From JAVKDP01 sp040222185 (lineage in GTDB: Bacteria; Bacteroidota; Rhodothermia; Balneolales; Balneolaceae), in NCBI GenBank assembly GCA_040222185.1, contig JAVKDP010000007.1:1-42620 (forward strand): 42,620 bases of DNA. The letters run 5' to 3'. The notes under the pieces are model-generated. The model did no database searches, was not told the origin of the DNA, and saw nothing but the letters and a program-made list of their open reading frames with translations. Each line of letters opens with the position of its first letter. Position 1 is the first letter of the stretch. Below, in pieces: positions 16,633 to 24,901 of the stretch. The translations under genes and the position numbers were made by a program.

Positions 16633-17619
16633 TTACAAGTTTTTAGACACCCTTTCAATTAGTGTTTTAGTAGCCAGAATACCTTCTACTTCTGTCATTC
16701 GACTTCCTTCATATTCAACACATACATGATCCTCAAAACCTGAGTCTCTTACTATTCTCATCATCCGTTCGTAATCGATACTCGTTTCATATCCGCGAAT
16801 ATCGAATGCATGTGTTTTAGCACTTACTGATTTAGCGTAAGGCATGAGCTTTTCGACTCCTTCATACCGATTGTATACATCACCATCTCCCCAGATAAAA
16901 TCCTCAGAGAAAGTGAAGTTATCGAAATCAACTACCGTACCTAGCAACCTGTGATCTGCAAGTTTAATAGTTTCAACCAGCCAATCGGCATTACTCGACA
17001 TCCCTCCATGATTCTCAATAAGAATATTTAAATCATATTCTTCGGCTTTTTCAGCAAGTTTCCTCAACCCTTCTGCCGTGAGTTTCTTTTGATCTTCCGC
17101 TTTCCCTTTGCTAAAGGCGTTGATTCTCATCGAATGACAGCCAATATGTTTTGAAGCTTCCATCCATTTATAATGATTTACAATAGCTTTTTCCCTCTCC
17201 TTTGCATCGGGATGGCCGATATATCCTTCTTCATCCACCATTATGAGAATATTCTGCACACCTTCAGAATCTGTTCGGTTCTTTAACTCATTCAGAAACT
17301 TCTTGTCCTCTGCGTGTCCAAAAATCAAAGAATTGACATATTCTATAGCATCAAATCCGAGCTCTTTTGCTTTGGCGGGAAAATCAAGAGGATGAAGTTC
17401 ACCCTGCCAAAGTTTATCAGGATCAGAATGAAGTAGACGTTGCCACTCATTATAATCATCTTTTGAGCTTCCGAAAATCGCACGGTGTAATGCCCATTGC
17501 GACAGAGAAAGTTTAAAAACAGTCTCTTTAGTTCGTCTTCCAGTTAATTCTGACCCCGCACCAATCAAAGATCCTGCGATAGCCAGAGATGTATTTAATA
17601 GAAAGTTTTTTCTTTTCAT
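16633..17619 (-). CDS. Exported sugar phosphate isomerase/epimerase-like TIM-barrel protein
   Basis: The 328-residue product belongs to the AP-endonuclease-2/xylose-isomerase-like TIM-barrel superfamily. Metal-ligand style segments appear in order: ILIENHGG, VVDFDNF, SAKTHAF and CVEYEG near the C terminus. The N terminus (MKRKNFLLNTSLAIAGSLIGAG) is a basic stretch plus hydrophobic segment, as seen in many exported Bacteroidota homologues; it is only weakly Tat-like. The substrate is unknown. The start codon overlaps the stop codon of the upstream small gene by four bases (ATGA), so the two are translationally coupled and probably work together. It is embedded in a mannan locus, so a sugar substrate is likely. 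Confidence 0.8.
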   Translation of the reverse strand: MKRKNFLLNTSLAIAGSLIGAGSELTGRRTKETVFKLSLSQWALHRAIFGSSKDDYNEWQRLLHSDPDKLWQGELHPLDFPAKAKELGFDAIEYVNSLIFGHAEDKKFLNELKNRTDSEGVQNILIMVDEEGYIGHPDAKEREKAIVNHYKWMEASKHIGCHSMRINAFSKGKAEDQKKLTAEGLRKLAEKAEEYDLNILIENHGGMSSNADWLVETIKLADHRLLGTVVDFDNFTFSEDFIWGDGDVYNRYEGVEKLMPYAKSVSAKTHAFDIRGYETSIDYERMMRIVRDSGFEDHVCVEYEGSRMTEVEGILATKTLIERVSKNL

Positions 17620-17918
17620 GATTTATTCTTTTTGTCAAATAGTCGTTCGTATCCGTGGTAGGGTTTTAAAGGGATGAGTTCAAATGAAATCAGGCCTTTT
17701 TCCACTAAGGGTAATGTCGCCAAATGTTGTTCTGCTGCTTCAAGGTTTTCACATTCAAGAATTAGCACTGCTTCTGGTTTGTCGTCCCTGAAATACATTT
17801 CTCTTATAATTCCATTTTTGTACAATTCCCATCCCTGCCTTGCTTCATCTCTTAAATGCGGGATAAAGTCTTTGGTACTAAGTCCTGGAGCTTCTTTCTC
17901 GATAGCAATGATTCTCAT
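17616..17918 (-). CDS. Small ferredoxin-fold (muconolactone-isomerase/YciI-like) protein
   Basis: The 100-residue product has no signal peptide and shows the beta-alpha-beta-beta-alpha-beta pattern of dimeric alpha/beta-barrel proteins: an N-terminal strand MRIIAIEKE, a helix with FIPHLRDEARQGWELYKNGIIREMYF, a strand AVLILECEN, a helix LEAAEQHLATLPLVEKGL and a last strand ISFELIPLKP. The pattern WxLYxxGxxRExYF and ATLPLVxxGL resembles proteins labelled muconolactone isomerase-like or sometimes mis-labelled superoxide dismutase. Catalysis is not established. Translational coupling to the TIM-barrel gene downstream suggests a joint step, for example handling an unstable sugar intermediate, but this is inference; one product lacks and the other has an export signal. 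Confidence 0.65.
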   Translation of the reverse strand: MRIIAIEKEAPGLSTKDFIPHLRDEARQGWELYKNGIIREMYFRDDKPEAVLILECENLEAAEQHLATLPLVEKGLISFELIPLKPYHGYERLFDKKNKS

Positions 17919-17929
17919 AATACTCTGGA

Positions 17930-19102
17930 TTAATTTTTATCTGGTAGCGTGTACATAGATGGTAATTCATCTTCAAATAAAATGTATTCCGTTTCCTTAA
18001 ACCTGACGAAATCGTCAGCACTTACCTGCCCGGGATATGGCGCGTAATAATGATCTCTGTTTTCTATATGCCTTGTCGCGTTTCTCCATACCTGCACGTA
18101 AGTAGTTCGTTTACTTAACTCAGATGAGAGCATAGCCGGTAATAAATGCTCCGTCCACCATACACTATCCGGGATAGCCTCAAGTCCTGTTTCCGTTAAT
18201 GCTGAGACTTTACCTTTTTCGAGCGCTATCTGTGCTACGTTTGCCAGGCTGATTCCAAAGTCTCTTTTCTTCTCTTCCATCGTTTGCCCGCCATCGGCTC
18301 TGCCTGCATCCCGATAGTTATCAATGCCAATTATATCGACATAATCATCCCCTGGATACCCATAAAAGTATCCTTCCTCAAAATTATCCATTGGTATGCG
18401 ACTCCGATCAGGTGAAAATGCCCAAATCAGGTTATTAACCTCTTTTTCATCCCTCAAGTATTCCACAGTAAACTGCCAAAGTGTTATGTAATCTTCTTCA
18501 GTAGCCAAACCTTTTCCCCACCAAAACCAGTCTCCATTGTGTTCATGGTATGGCCGAAAGATGATCGGCATGGGCGAGATTTCAAGAAAATACTCAGCAA
18601 TTAAATCCAGTGTCTCTTTGTATTCTTCATGTTTTTCTCCCCCGGGAATAATAGCATGTACAGCCCTGGTTGTATCATAAAATGATTCATAAGTGACCGG
18701 ATTCCTCATATGCCAGGCATAAGTTAATACTCCACCACGGCTCAGTCCTTCTTTGGCATATGCAAGGCTTTGGTTCCATCTCACGGAATCAGCGCCTGCA
18801 TTTCCCCAACTCCTGTTTGGAAGAAAATCTGCGATATCCCAGCCATATACCGCTGGAAATGATCCTGTAACATCTTTCACATCAGATCGTGAGGAATCTC
18901 CTCTCCAGCTATAGCCATATGCAAGGGTGGCCTGGTGGCCAAACATCGAGTGTTTACCCGACATCTTATGGAGATTATAGAGCAGGGCTTTGGTTTCTTT
19001 GGTTGCGTTCGAATCTACCATTTTTAACTCAATGGTTGATGCAGGTTCACAACTAAATAAGAAACCAGTACAAAGTATTAAAATGAGTGAGTGAGGTTTC
19101 AT
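17930..19102 (-). CDS. GH26 beta-mannanase, lipoprotein (intact copy)
   Basis: The 390-residue product is a lipoprotein: the lipobox LFSC places the acylated cysteine at C18. The GH26 (beta/alpha)8 domain covers nearly all the rest. The acid/base is E187 in RPYHEHNGDWFWWG and the nucleophile is E304 in ALTETG; AVYGWD, AWHMRNPVT and YPGDDYVDIIGID are further family stretches. GH26 enzymes hydrolyse internal or terminal beta-1,4-mannosidic bonds, some releasing mannobiose. A surface or periplasmic lipoprotein mannanase would supply the mannobiose used by the 2-epimerase and GH130 genes of this locus. Its ATG immediately follows the stop codon of the second GH26 copy (TAAATG), a tandem duplication with strong sequence likeness along the full length. 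Confidence 0.9.
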   Translation of the reverse strand: MKPHSLILILCTGFLFSCEPASTIELKMVDSNATKETKALLYNLHKMSGKHSMFGHQATLAYGYSWRGDSSRSDVKDVTGSFPAVYGWDIADFLPNRSWGNAGADSVRWNQSLAYAKEGLSRGGVLTYAWHMRNPVTYESFYDTTRAVHAIIPGGEKHEEYKETLDLIAEYFLEISPMPIIFRPYHEHNGDWFWWGKGLATEEDYITLWQFTVEYLRDEKEVNNLIWAFSPDRSRIPMDNFEEGYFYGYPGDDYVDIIGIDNYRDAGRADGGQTMEEKKRDFGISLANVAQIALEKGKVSALTETGLEAIPDSVWWTEHLLPAMLSSELSKRTTYVQVWRNATRHIENRDHYYAPYPGQVSADDFVRFKETEYILFEDELPSMYTLPDKN

Positions 19103-20257
19103 TTACTTTTTATCTGGAAGTGAATACAAATCTGGTAAGTCATCTTCGAACACAAATAGCTCCAACTCGCTAAAGGCTTTCATATCAGGAGCACTGGAGT
19201 GCCCGGGATGGGATGCGTAAAAGTGATCTCTTTGTTCTCTTTCTTTGTTCGCATTCCTCCATGTAAGTACATATGCTATTCCCCTGGCTTTTGGGTTTTT
19301 CTTGAATGAAGGAGCTAATTGCTCTGTCCACCAGTTGGGATTAGGAATATTTTCAACACCGGTTTCTGAAAGTGCCGCGATTTTATTTCTTTTTTCCGCT
19401 TCTTCTACAAGCCATGCTAATTCATTACTAAATTCTGTTGCATCTCTACCATCAACGCTTCCATAGTCGTCCATTCCCAGTACATCCACGTAATCATCAC
19501 CGGGATATTTTGTTAAATAGTTAGCAAACTCACGTCCGGCCTGGTTGTCAGGAGAGTAAACATATAACAGGTTGTGTACTCCTTTTTCATCTCTGAGGTA
19601 TTCTACTGTAAATCTCCAAAGTGCTACATAATCTTCAATCGTGGTCTGTTCATCGCCCCACCAAAACCACGACCCGGTGTGCTCATGGTATGGCCGAAAT
19701 AGAATCGGGATCAATTCTCCACCTGCTCCTTTCAAATCTTGTGTAAAGGCTGCAAATTTATCTAACCAGGTTTTAAATTTTTCATGCTGTTCTGCTCCAG
19801 GCAGAATAGCTGCTACTCCTGGTGTTCTATCCCAGGTATCTCCGTCTGTTACCGGGTGGTTCATGTGCCATGCTATGGTATTTATTCCGCCCCTGGAATA
19901 CGCTTCTTTGATCCATCCTTTCATACTTTCGAAGTTGACACCATCCAGGCTCACTTCTACATCTTGTCTGAGATCACCTATTTCCAAAACTTTAACTGCG
20001 GTATATGATCCATTTACTTCCTTAACGTCTCAACGACCGGGTTCATCCCACCAACTATAGCCATAGGCCAAATCATCTTGGTGACCATACAGAATTTTCG
20101 TTTTAGCCAGTTCCTTAAGGTTCGCATATAGAGCAACCGTCTCGGCCGTTGCATTTTTATCAATGGGTAAATCGACTTCTGGTTGAGGCTCAGTATTGCA
20201 AGCTGACGCTATCAACAATGCGACTAAGACGATTATCGAGAATCTGTTCTTATTCAT
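19103..20257 (-). pseudogene. GH26 beta-mannanase, second copy, interrupted by an in-frame TGA
   Basis: Reading from the ATG at 20257 gives a lipoprotein start (lipobox IASAC, C20) and 75 residues ending GYSWWDEPGR, then TGA at 20030-20032. The same frame continues without another stop to 19103 (DVKEVNGSYTAV...), including RPYHEHTGSWFWWG (E192) and ALSETG (E298). In the intact neighbour the TGA position is serine (S73), so one change of TCA to TGA would explain it. Soon after the stop, the conserved AVYGWD is replaced by AVKVLE. Both catalytic glutamates and the C terminus are intact, so the break is recent or a sequence error. Internal TTG 19987 is not a credible start because it removes the signal and first strands of the barrel. 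Confidence 0.85.
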
Positions 20258-20277
20258 GATTTTTAGTTTATAATCTT

Positions 20278-22047
20278 TCAGTTTAATTTTTTCAGGATCA
20301 CGCCTTTCAGGTCTATTCCCTGTCTTCCTCGAATTACTGTATTTTCAATGCTTAGTTTTTGACTGCCCTCAGAAATTTGAAGTGTTCCAAGTTCCTTTCG
20401 AGCCCATACCTTTTCATATACCTCACCACGCTCTACTCGATCAGGGCTTGGAATAATTTCGGGATCATAAGCTTCAAGGATTCTCTCATTTACATTTCCC
20501 CCCGAAACTGAGGCTTTTACAATAGCTCCTTCATCTCCCTCGGCCAAAGTGTATTCTATTATAACCTGGTACTCTCCAACTGATTCAACTTCAAGTTCCC
20601 ACCAAACCTTGTCAGTAGTATTTTTCCAGTTTGTTAACCAGTCGTTACTCCAACCAGATGTTCCCTGGAATTCTATTCCTCCATTAAAAGAGCTTTCTAC
20701 TGCTGGTAAGTATGTGACAGGTGCTTTTTCAAATCCAATGGGTATTGGACGGGATACTGGTAAGTTTTTGCTTACATCTTTGAACCATGAGGTATAAGCC
20801 TGGCTGAGTTCCTTCACTTTTTCGGGGTTTTCATGAGCGATATCCTCTCTTTGAGAAGGATCCTCAAGCATATCATACAATTCCCAGCTATCGCCATAGC
20901 GCACAAGGCGATATCTATTGTTGCGAACTGAAGCCGGGAATTGTTCTAACGAATCCCATCTCGATTGATGGGTGTACAGAAATCGATCTTCCCATACAGG
21001 ATCATCTTCAAATAACAGTGGAGCAAAGCTCCTGCCATCTAATGGTTTTGTTACCTGGTTTTCAATACCTGCTAATTCGATGAGTGAGGGGAGGAAATCG
21101 ATATGGGCAGTAAGTTCAGTAACTTCTTTTCCTGGTTTTATCTTTGCCGGCCAGCGAATGAAAAGAGGAACTCGAACTCCTCCTTCGTCAACTTTTGCTT
21201 TCCAGCCTTTCATATCTCCATTAAACCGATCGCCACCATTTGGGCCATTATCAGTCAGGAAAATCACAATCGTATTTTCTGAAATATCCAGGTCATCCAG
21301 CTTTTCCAGAATACGACCTATATTGTCATCAATATTCTCGACCATTCCATAAACTGAAGCATTTTTATCACTAAACCCCTGGGCTTTATATTTATCGAAA
21401 TAAGAATCGGGAACCTGAAACGGGCTGTGTGGCGCATTGTATGGGATATAAGCCAGAAATGGTTCTTGCTGGTTTCGTTCAATGAAGGAAAGGGCCGAAT
21501 CAGTTAGAACATCTGTAATAAACCCTTTGGTTTGAACGCTTTCCCCATTGTATTCCAGTTTAGTATCGAAGTAGTTATTCCAATGCCCTTGTTTGAATCC
21601 AAAAAAAGTATCGAATCCTTGTCCGTTTGGGTCCATTGGATAGTGAGAACCGTTGTGCCATTTCCCGAATAATCCTGTTTGATATCCAGCCTGTTTAAAT
21701 ACCTCGCCAAAAGTTACTTCATCCGAATTCATGTTTTCCAGGCCGTAGGTTACCCACTGTGTGCCTGTTCTCAGATGGTCTCTGCCTGTTAATAAACTCG
21801 CCCTTGTTGGAGCGCAAACCGGGCTCACAAAAAATCTGTCGAAACGAGCGCCGGAAACCGCTAGTTCATCTAAAAAAGGAGTATTGATATCCGGGTTTCC
21901 ATGACTGGCAATATCTCCCCAGCCCTGATCATCGGTTAGGATGATTATGACATTCGGCTGCTCAACATGCGTATTTGATACTGTGCAGGAACCAAGTACA
22001 AGCATAAAGATGAAACAAAGATATTTATTTATATGTCTAGACTTCAT
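20278..22047 (-). CDS. S1-family sulfatase (formylglycine type) with C-terminal beta-domain
   Basis: The 589-residue product is a lipoprotein by its VLGSC lipobox (C21). The alkaline-phosphatase-fold sulfatase domain (about 31-450) has ILTDDQGWGD (metal ligands D39, D40), the modification motif C78-A-P-T-R followed by ASLLTGRDHLRTG, and FLTDNGPNGG. The cysteine at 78 would be converted to formylglycine by an FGE-type maturase encoded elsewhere. The C-terminal 130 residues look like a beta-sandwich of the type found after many polysaccharide sulfatases (WWELEVESVGEYQVIIEYT ... GIDLKGVILKKLN). The gene sits 20 bases before the broken GH26 copy, so it belongs to the mannan locus and probably removes sulfate esters from the glycan. 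The exact regiospecificity cannot be read. Confidence 0.9.
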   Translation of the reverse strand: MKSRHINKYLCFIFMLVLGSCTVSNTHVEQPNVIIILTDDQGWGDIASHGNPDINTPFLDELAVSGARFDRFFVSPVCAPTRASLLTGRDHLRTGTQWVTYGLENMNSDEVTFGEVFKQAGYQTGLFGKWHNGSHYPMDPNGQGFDTFFGFKQGHWNNYFDTKLEYNGESVQTKGFITDVLTDSALSFIERNQQEPFLAYIPYNAPHSPFQVPDSYFDKYKAQGFSDKNASVYGMVENIDDNIGRILEKLDDLDISENTIVIFLTDNGPNGGDRFNGDMKGWKAKVDEGGVRVPLFIRWPAKIKPGKEVTELTAHIDFLPSLIELAGIENQVTKPLDGRSFAPLLFEDDPVWEDRFLYTHQSRWDSLEQFPASVRNNRYRLVRYGDSWELYDMLEDPSQREDIAHENPEKVKELSQAYTSWFKDVSKNLPVSRPIPIGFEKAPVTYLPAVESSFNGGIEFQGTSGWSNDWLTNWKNTTDKVWWELEVESVGEYQVIIEYTLAEGDEGAIVKASVSGGNVNERILEAYDPEIIPSPDRVERGEVYEKVWARKELGTLQISEGSQKLSIENTVIRGRQGIDLKGVILKKLN

Positions 22048-22127
22048 CTTTATAGTTCATGAGTTAATCAGTTAACTGAAGGGTTTCCTTGTAAGCATCA
22101 TTTTCATACTCATTGCCTCATAATGAT

Positions 22128-24869
22128 CTATTTTATAAGAACCATTTTACGGGTATATACATCCGAGCCTACAAAAATTTTGTAGAAGTATACTCCACTT
22201 GAAAGGTTTGCAGCATTCCATCTAATTGAATGCGCTCCCGCTGACTGCCTTCTATCTACCAGGGTCGAAACCTCCTGACCTAAAGAGTTATACACTTTCA
22301 TAACCACATGGGAAGTCTGGGGTATAGAATAATTAATCGTGGTAGTTGGGTTAAATGGATTAGGGTAGTTCTGTTGAAGTATTAATTCCTGAGGAGTTTC
22401 GGCTTCTTCTTCATTCGAAACCATTGCCCCCTGAATCACTACCTCCATATAGTCAAATTCCATATATCCCCAATAATGATCGATACTGATAGATTGAATC
22501 TGATTTTCAGAGGTTATTGTTAATGGTAAATCCTGCCATACATTTACAGGAACATCAAAAATGAGAGTATCTACTACAGAGCCATTTATTGATAATTTTT
22601 GCTCTTTGTAATCGAATGGCAGATAATATCTAATTGTAATATCATATTCATCACCTTCAGGTAGATTCAGGTTGTCCCACAAAATACTACCACTTCCTTC
22701 CATGTAAACTACTGCACCCTTACTAGCTCCAGAAGTACCTACCTGTATCGAAGTAGCACATGAAAGGCTTGCTTCTTCAGCTTCTAATCGAAACATAAAT
22801 ATATCTGTTCGTCCTTCAATCGTTACAGAGTTTGATTGTACTAAGTATCCGTCATCGTCTTTAGCTTTAACATATATGGTATGTTCTCCTTCAGAAATGT
22901 CTGGAATTGAAAACGAGTATGGCGCAGAGGTATCTATGCCAACAGAATCATCATCTATGAAAAAAGAAACATACTCAATCTCGCCATCTGCATCGGTTGC
23001 ATCTACATTTACAAGAGCTGCTGCGCCAACGGGAAATCCTTTGCCATCTGAAGGACTTGTAATTACTACCTGTGGTGGCTGCATCACTGAAACTGCCCCT
23101 CTTACTTCGAATTCCCACATTGAATGGCCGAATTCTAGAGATCTGGCATTTCCCTGCATCCTTACGAAGCGTGCAAACTCAGTTTCTGAAAAAGCTATTG
23201 AATCTATGCCACCATCAGAATTTGTTTCTGAGAAAACAGTAGTCCAGTTTATTCCATCCAGTGAGGTTTGAATATCATAGTTAGTGGAATAGGCTGCTTC
23301 CCAATTAAAAAGAACTGAACCTACTTCGTGAGCCATACCTAAATCAACATCGATCCATTCACTATCGGGATCATCATCCGTATTGTTATCTACTTCAGTA
23401 TCTCCCGTGCCATCACTCCATGCGCTACTCCATCGGGTTGCACCGTCACCATCAAATGCTCTTGAAGCTACTCGCTCAACACCACAGCAAGTTTCATATG
23501 TAGACGCTCTTGCTGGCTGTCCCAATGCCCTGTTTATCAAACCGGCCGGCAATACCTGGATTGATACTAAAGCAGTATCTTTATCTCCTTCTGATCCGGT
23601 TGCTATTAGCATATACTCAGTGGTTTCAGTTGGATTAACAACTACGCTCCCTATACTATCCACCACTTCACCATCAAGAGTAACTTGTGTTGAGTTTAGC
23701 ACCTCCCAACTCAACTCTGATTGACCACCGGATTCGATTTCTTCTAATGATGCTTCAAATTTACGAATGGATGGTATCGTATTTATAATATTGATATCTG
23801 ATGGATATTTACCTTGCATAAATTTCATTTGATCCAATCCCCTCAACCAAGACGGGCCATATGAACCTCGATTTTGATACCAATCAACCCACTGCCAGAC
23901 TAAGGCACCTGCATATCCACGTTCGTACAAGGTCTCATATAAATCATCTTTAGGAATACCGAAAAGATTATCGTCTGGTATCCCAAATTCTCCAACGACT
24001 AATGGCTTATCCAATCCCCATGAATCTTTATCATTATGAAAAGGTGAAAGTGTAGTACCCGCCCAATCGTAATAGTGTACCATATAGAAATCCAGGGTTC
24101 CAAGACTATCTCCACCCGCAGCAATTAACTCCGAATCTGAATAGTAATTTTTTGAGTTCCCGTTAGTTGTGTTCGACAGGGAATGAAAACTCCATGCTCC
24201 ATTTGAAACTAATGCATCCGGGTTGGTTCTATGAATAGCTCCTGCCGTTTGGTTCACAAATCTTTGGATATCGGCCATCGGAACGTGCCGGGTAAAATTC
24301 CATCCAAACTCATTACTCATACCCTCCGGCTCGTTAAAAATCTCCCAGGCCAATAAAGCTGGGTGATTTCCTAATGCCTCAACCATAGGAATAAGTGCAT
24401 TCTGAATATAGTTCTCTGTAAGGGTGGAGTCTTCGAGCATTGCTTTTGCCCGGTTTGTAATCGTTGAACCTGATTCTGTTCTAAGCATATCGAAAGACCA
24501 GAGACAAAGGATCAAGCTAACGTTATTCTCCCATGCTTTATCCAGCAGTATTTCCAAATCTTCAATAGTTCCGGCACCTTCTCCAGTAACTTCATTTCCA
24601 TTCCAGGTTGGGGTGCTTCTACCATCAATATGAACCCAGAACCGCATCGCATTTCCACCATTACTCTGTACTTGTGAGTACATAGCATCGAAATCATTGA
24701 ATGCTGTATTACCAGGCCCAACATCCCGCCCAAAATTTACCCAGGCAATATTTCCACCATTCAACCAGAGGTTTTGATTGTTAAAGGGAATTCTATTGTC
24801 AACTTGAGCTTCCAAACTGGAAGCAGTTATTAACAAAAAGCTGAACAGTAATAGCGAACTCTTTTTCAT
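22128..24869 (-). CDS. Multidomain GH5-like (clan GH-A) glycanase with F5/8C, CBM35-like and T9SS domains
   Basis: The 913-residue product has a signal peptide (cleavage after LEAQ, residue 22). A GH5-type barrel spans about 30-365, with acid/base E180 in AWEIFNEPEG and nucleophile E294 in VVGEFG. Accessory domains follow: an Ig-like domain (about 370-443), a discoidin/F5/8 type C domain (about 445-592), a second Ig-like domain (about 597-688), a CBM35-like beta-sandwich (about 693-808, ending near YWGYMEFDYMEVVI) and a T9SS sorting domain (about 828-913) after an acidic linker. The context points to beta-mannanase activity, and the barrel resembles mannanase-type GH5 proteins, but cellulase or another GH-A activity is possible. 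The protein is probably displayed on the surface and starts polymer attack. Confidence 0.85.
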   Translation of the reverse strand: MKKSSLLLFSFLLITASSLEAQVDNRIPFNNQNLWLNGGNIAWVNFGRDVGPGNTAFNDFDAMYSQVQSNGGNAMRFWVHIDGRSTPTWNGNEVTGEGAGTIEDLEILLDKAWENNVSLILCLWSFDMLRTESGSTITNRAKAMLEDSTLTENYIQNALIPMVEALGNHPALLAWEIFNEPEGMSNEFGWNFTRHVPMADIQRFVNQTAGAIHRTNPDALVSNGAWSFHSLSNTTNGNSKNYYSDSELIAAGGDSLGTLDFYMVHYYDWAGTTLSPFHNDKDSWGLDKPLVVGEFGIPDDNLFGIPKDDLYETLYERGYAGALVWQWVDWYQNRGSYGPSWLRGLDQMKFMQGKYPSDINIINTIPSIRKFEASLEEIESGGQSELSWEVLNSTQVTLDGEVVDSIGSVVVNPTETTEYMLIATGSEGDKDTALVSIQVLPAGLINRALGQPARASTYETCCGVERVASRAFDGDGATRWSSAWSDGTGDTEVDNNTDDDPDSEWIDVDLGMAHEVGSVLFNWEAAYSTNYDIQTSLDGINWTTVFSETNSDGGIDSIAFSETEFARFVRMQGNARSLEFGHSMWEFEVRGAVSVMQPPQVVITSPSDGKGFPVGAAALVNVDATDADGEIEYVSFFIDDDSVGIDTSAPYSFSIPDISEGEHTIYVKAKDDDGYLVQSNSVTIEGRTDIFMFRLEAEEASLSCATSIQVGTSGASKGAVVYMEGSGSILWDNLNLPEGDEYDITIRYYLPFDYKEQKLSINGSVVDTLIFDVPVNVWQDLPLTITSENQIQSISIDHYWGYMEFDYMEVVIQGAMVSNEEEAETPQELILQQNYPNPFNPTTTINYSIPQTSHVVMKVYNSLGQEVSTLVDRRQSAGAHSIRWNAANLSSGVYFYKIFVGSDVYTRKMVLIK

Positions 24870-24881
24870 GACTTTATTTTT

Positions 24882-24899
24882 ATCTCGTAAAAACGAGAT
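24882..24899. other. Small intergenic hairpin between epimerase and GH5 genes
   Basis: ATCTCG (24882-24887), loop TAAAAA, CGAGAT (24894-24899) is a perfect 6-base stem in the 32-base gap between two same-strand genes. No T run follows on the minus strand, so termination is unlikely. It may be an RNA-processing or stability element that lets the cytoplasmic and secreted parts of the operon be expressed at different levels. Confidence 0.4.
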
Positions 24900-24901
24900 G
24901 A

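Noticed and set aside
19103..19987. Separate glycosidase gene starting at TTG 19987
   Set aside because: It would lack the signal peptide and first barrel strands; the frame continues upstream through a single TGA to a normal lipoprotein start.
20030..20032. Selenocysteine or reassigned TGA in the GH26 gene
   Set aside because: No convincing hairpin follows directly, the aligned residue is Ser and not Cys, and other genes in the window end in TGA.
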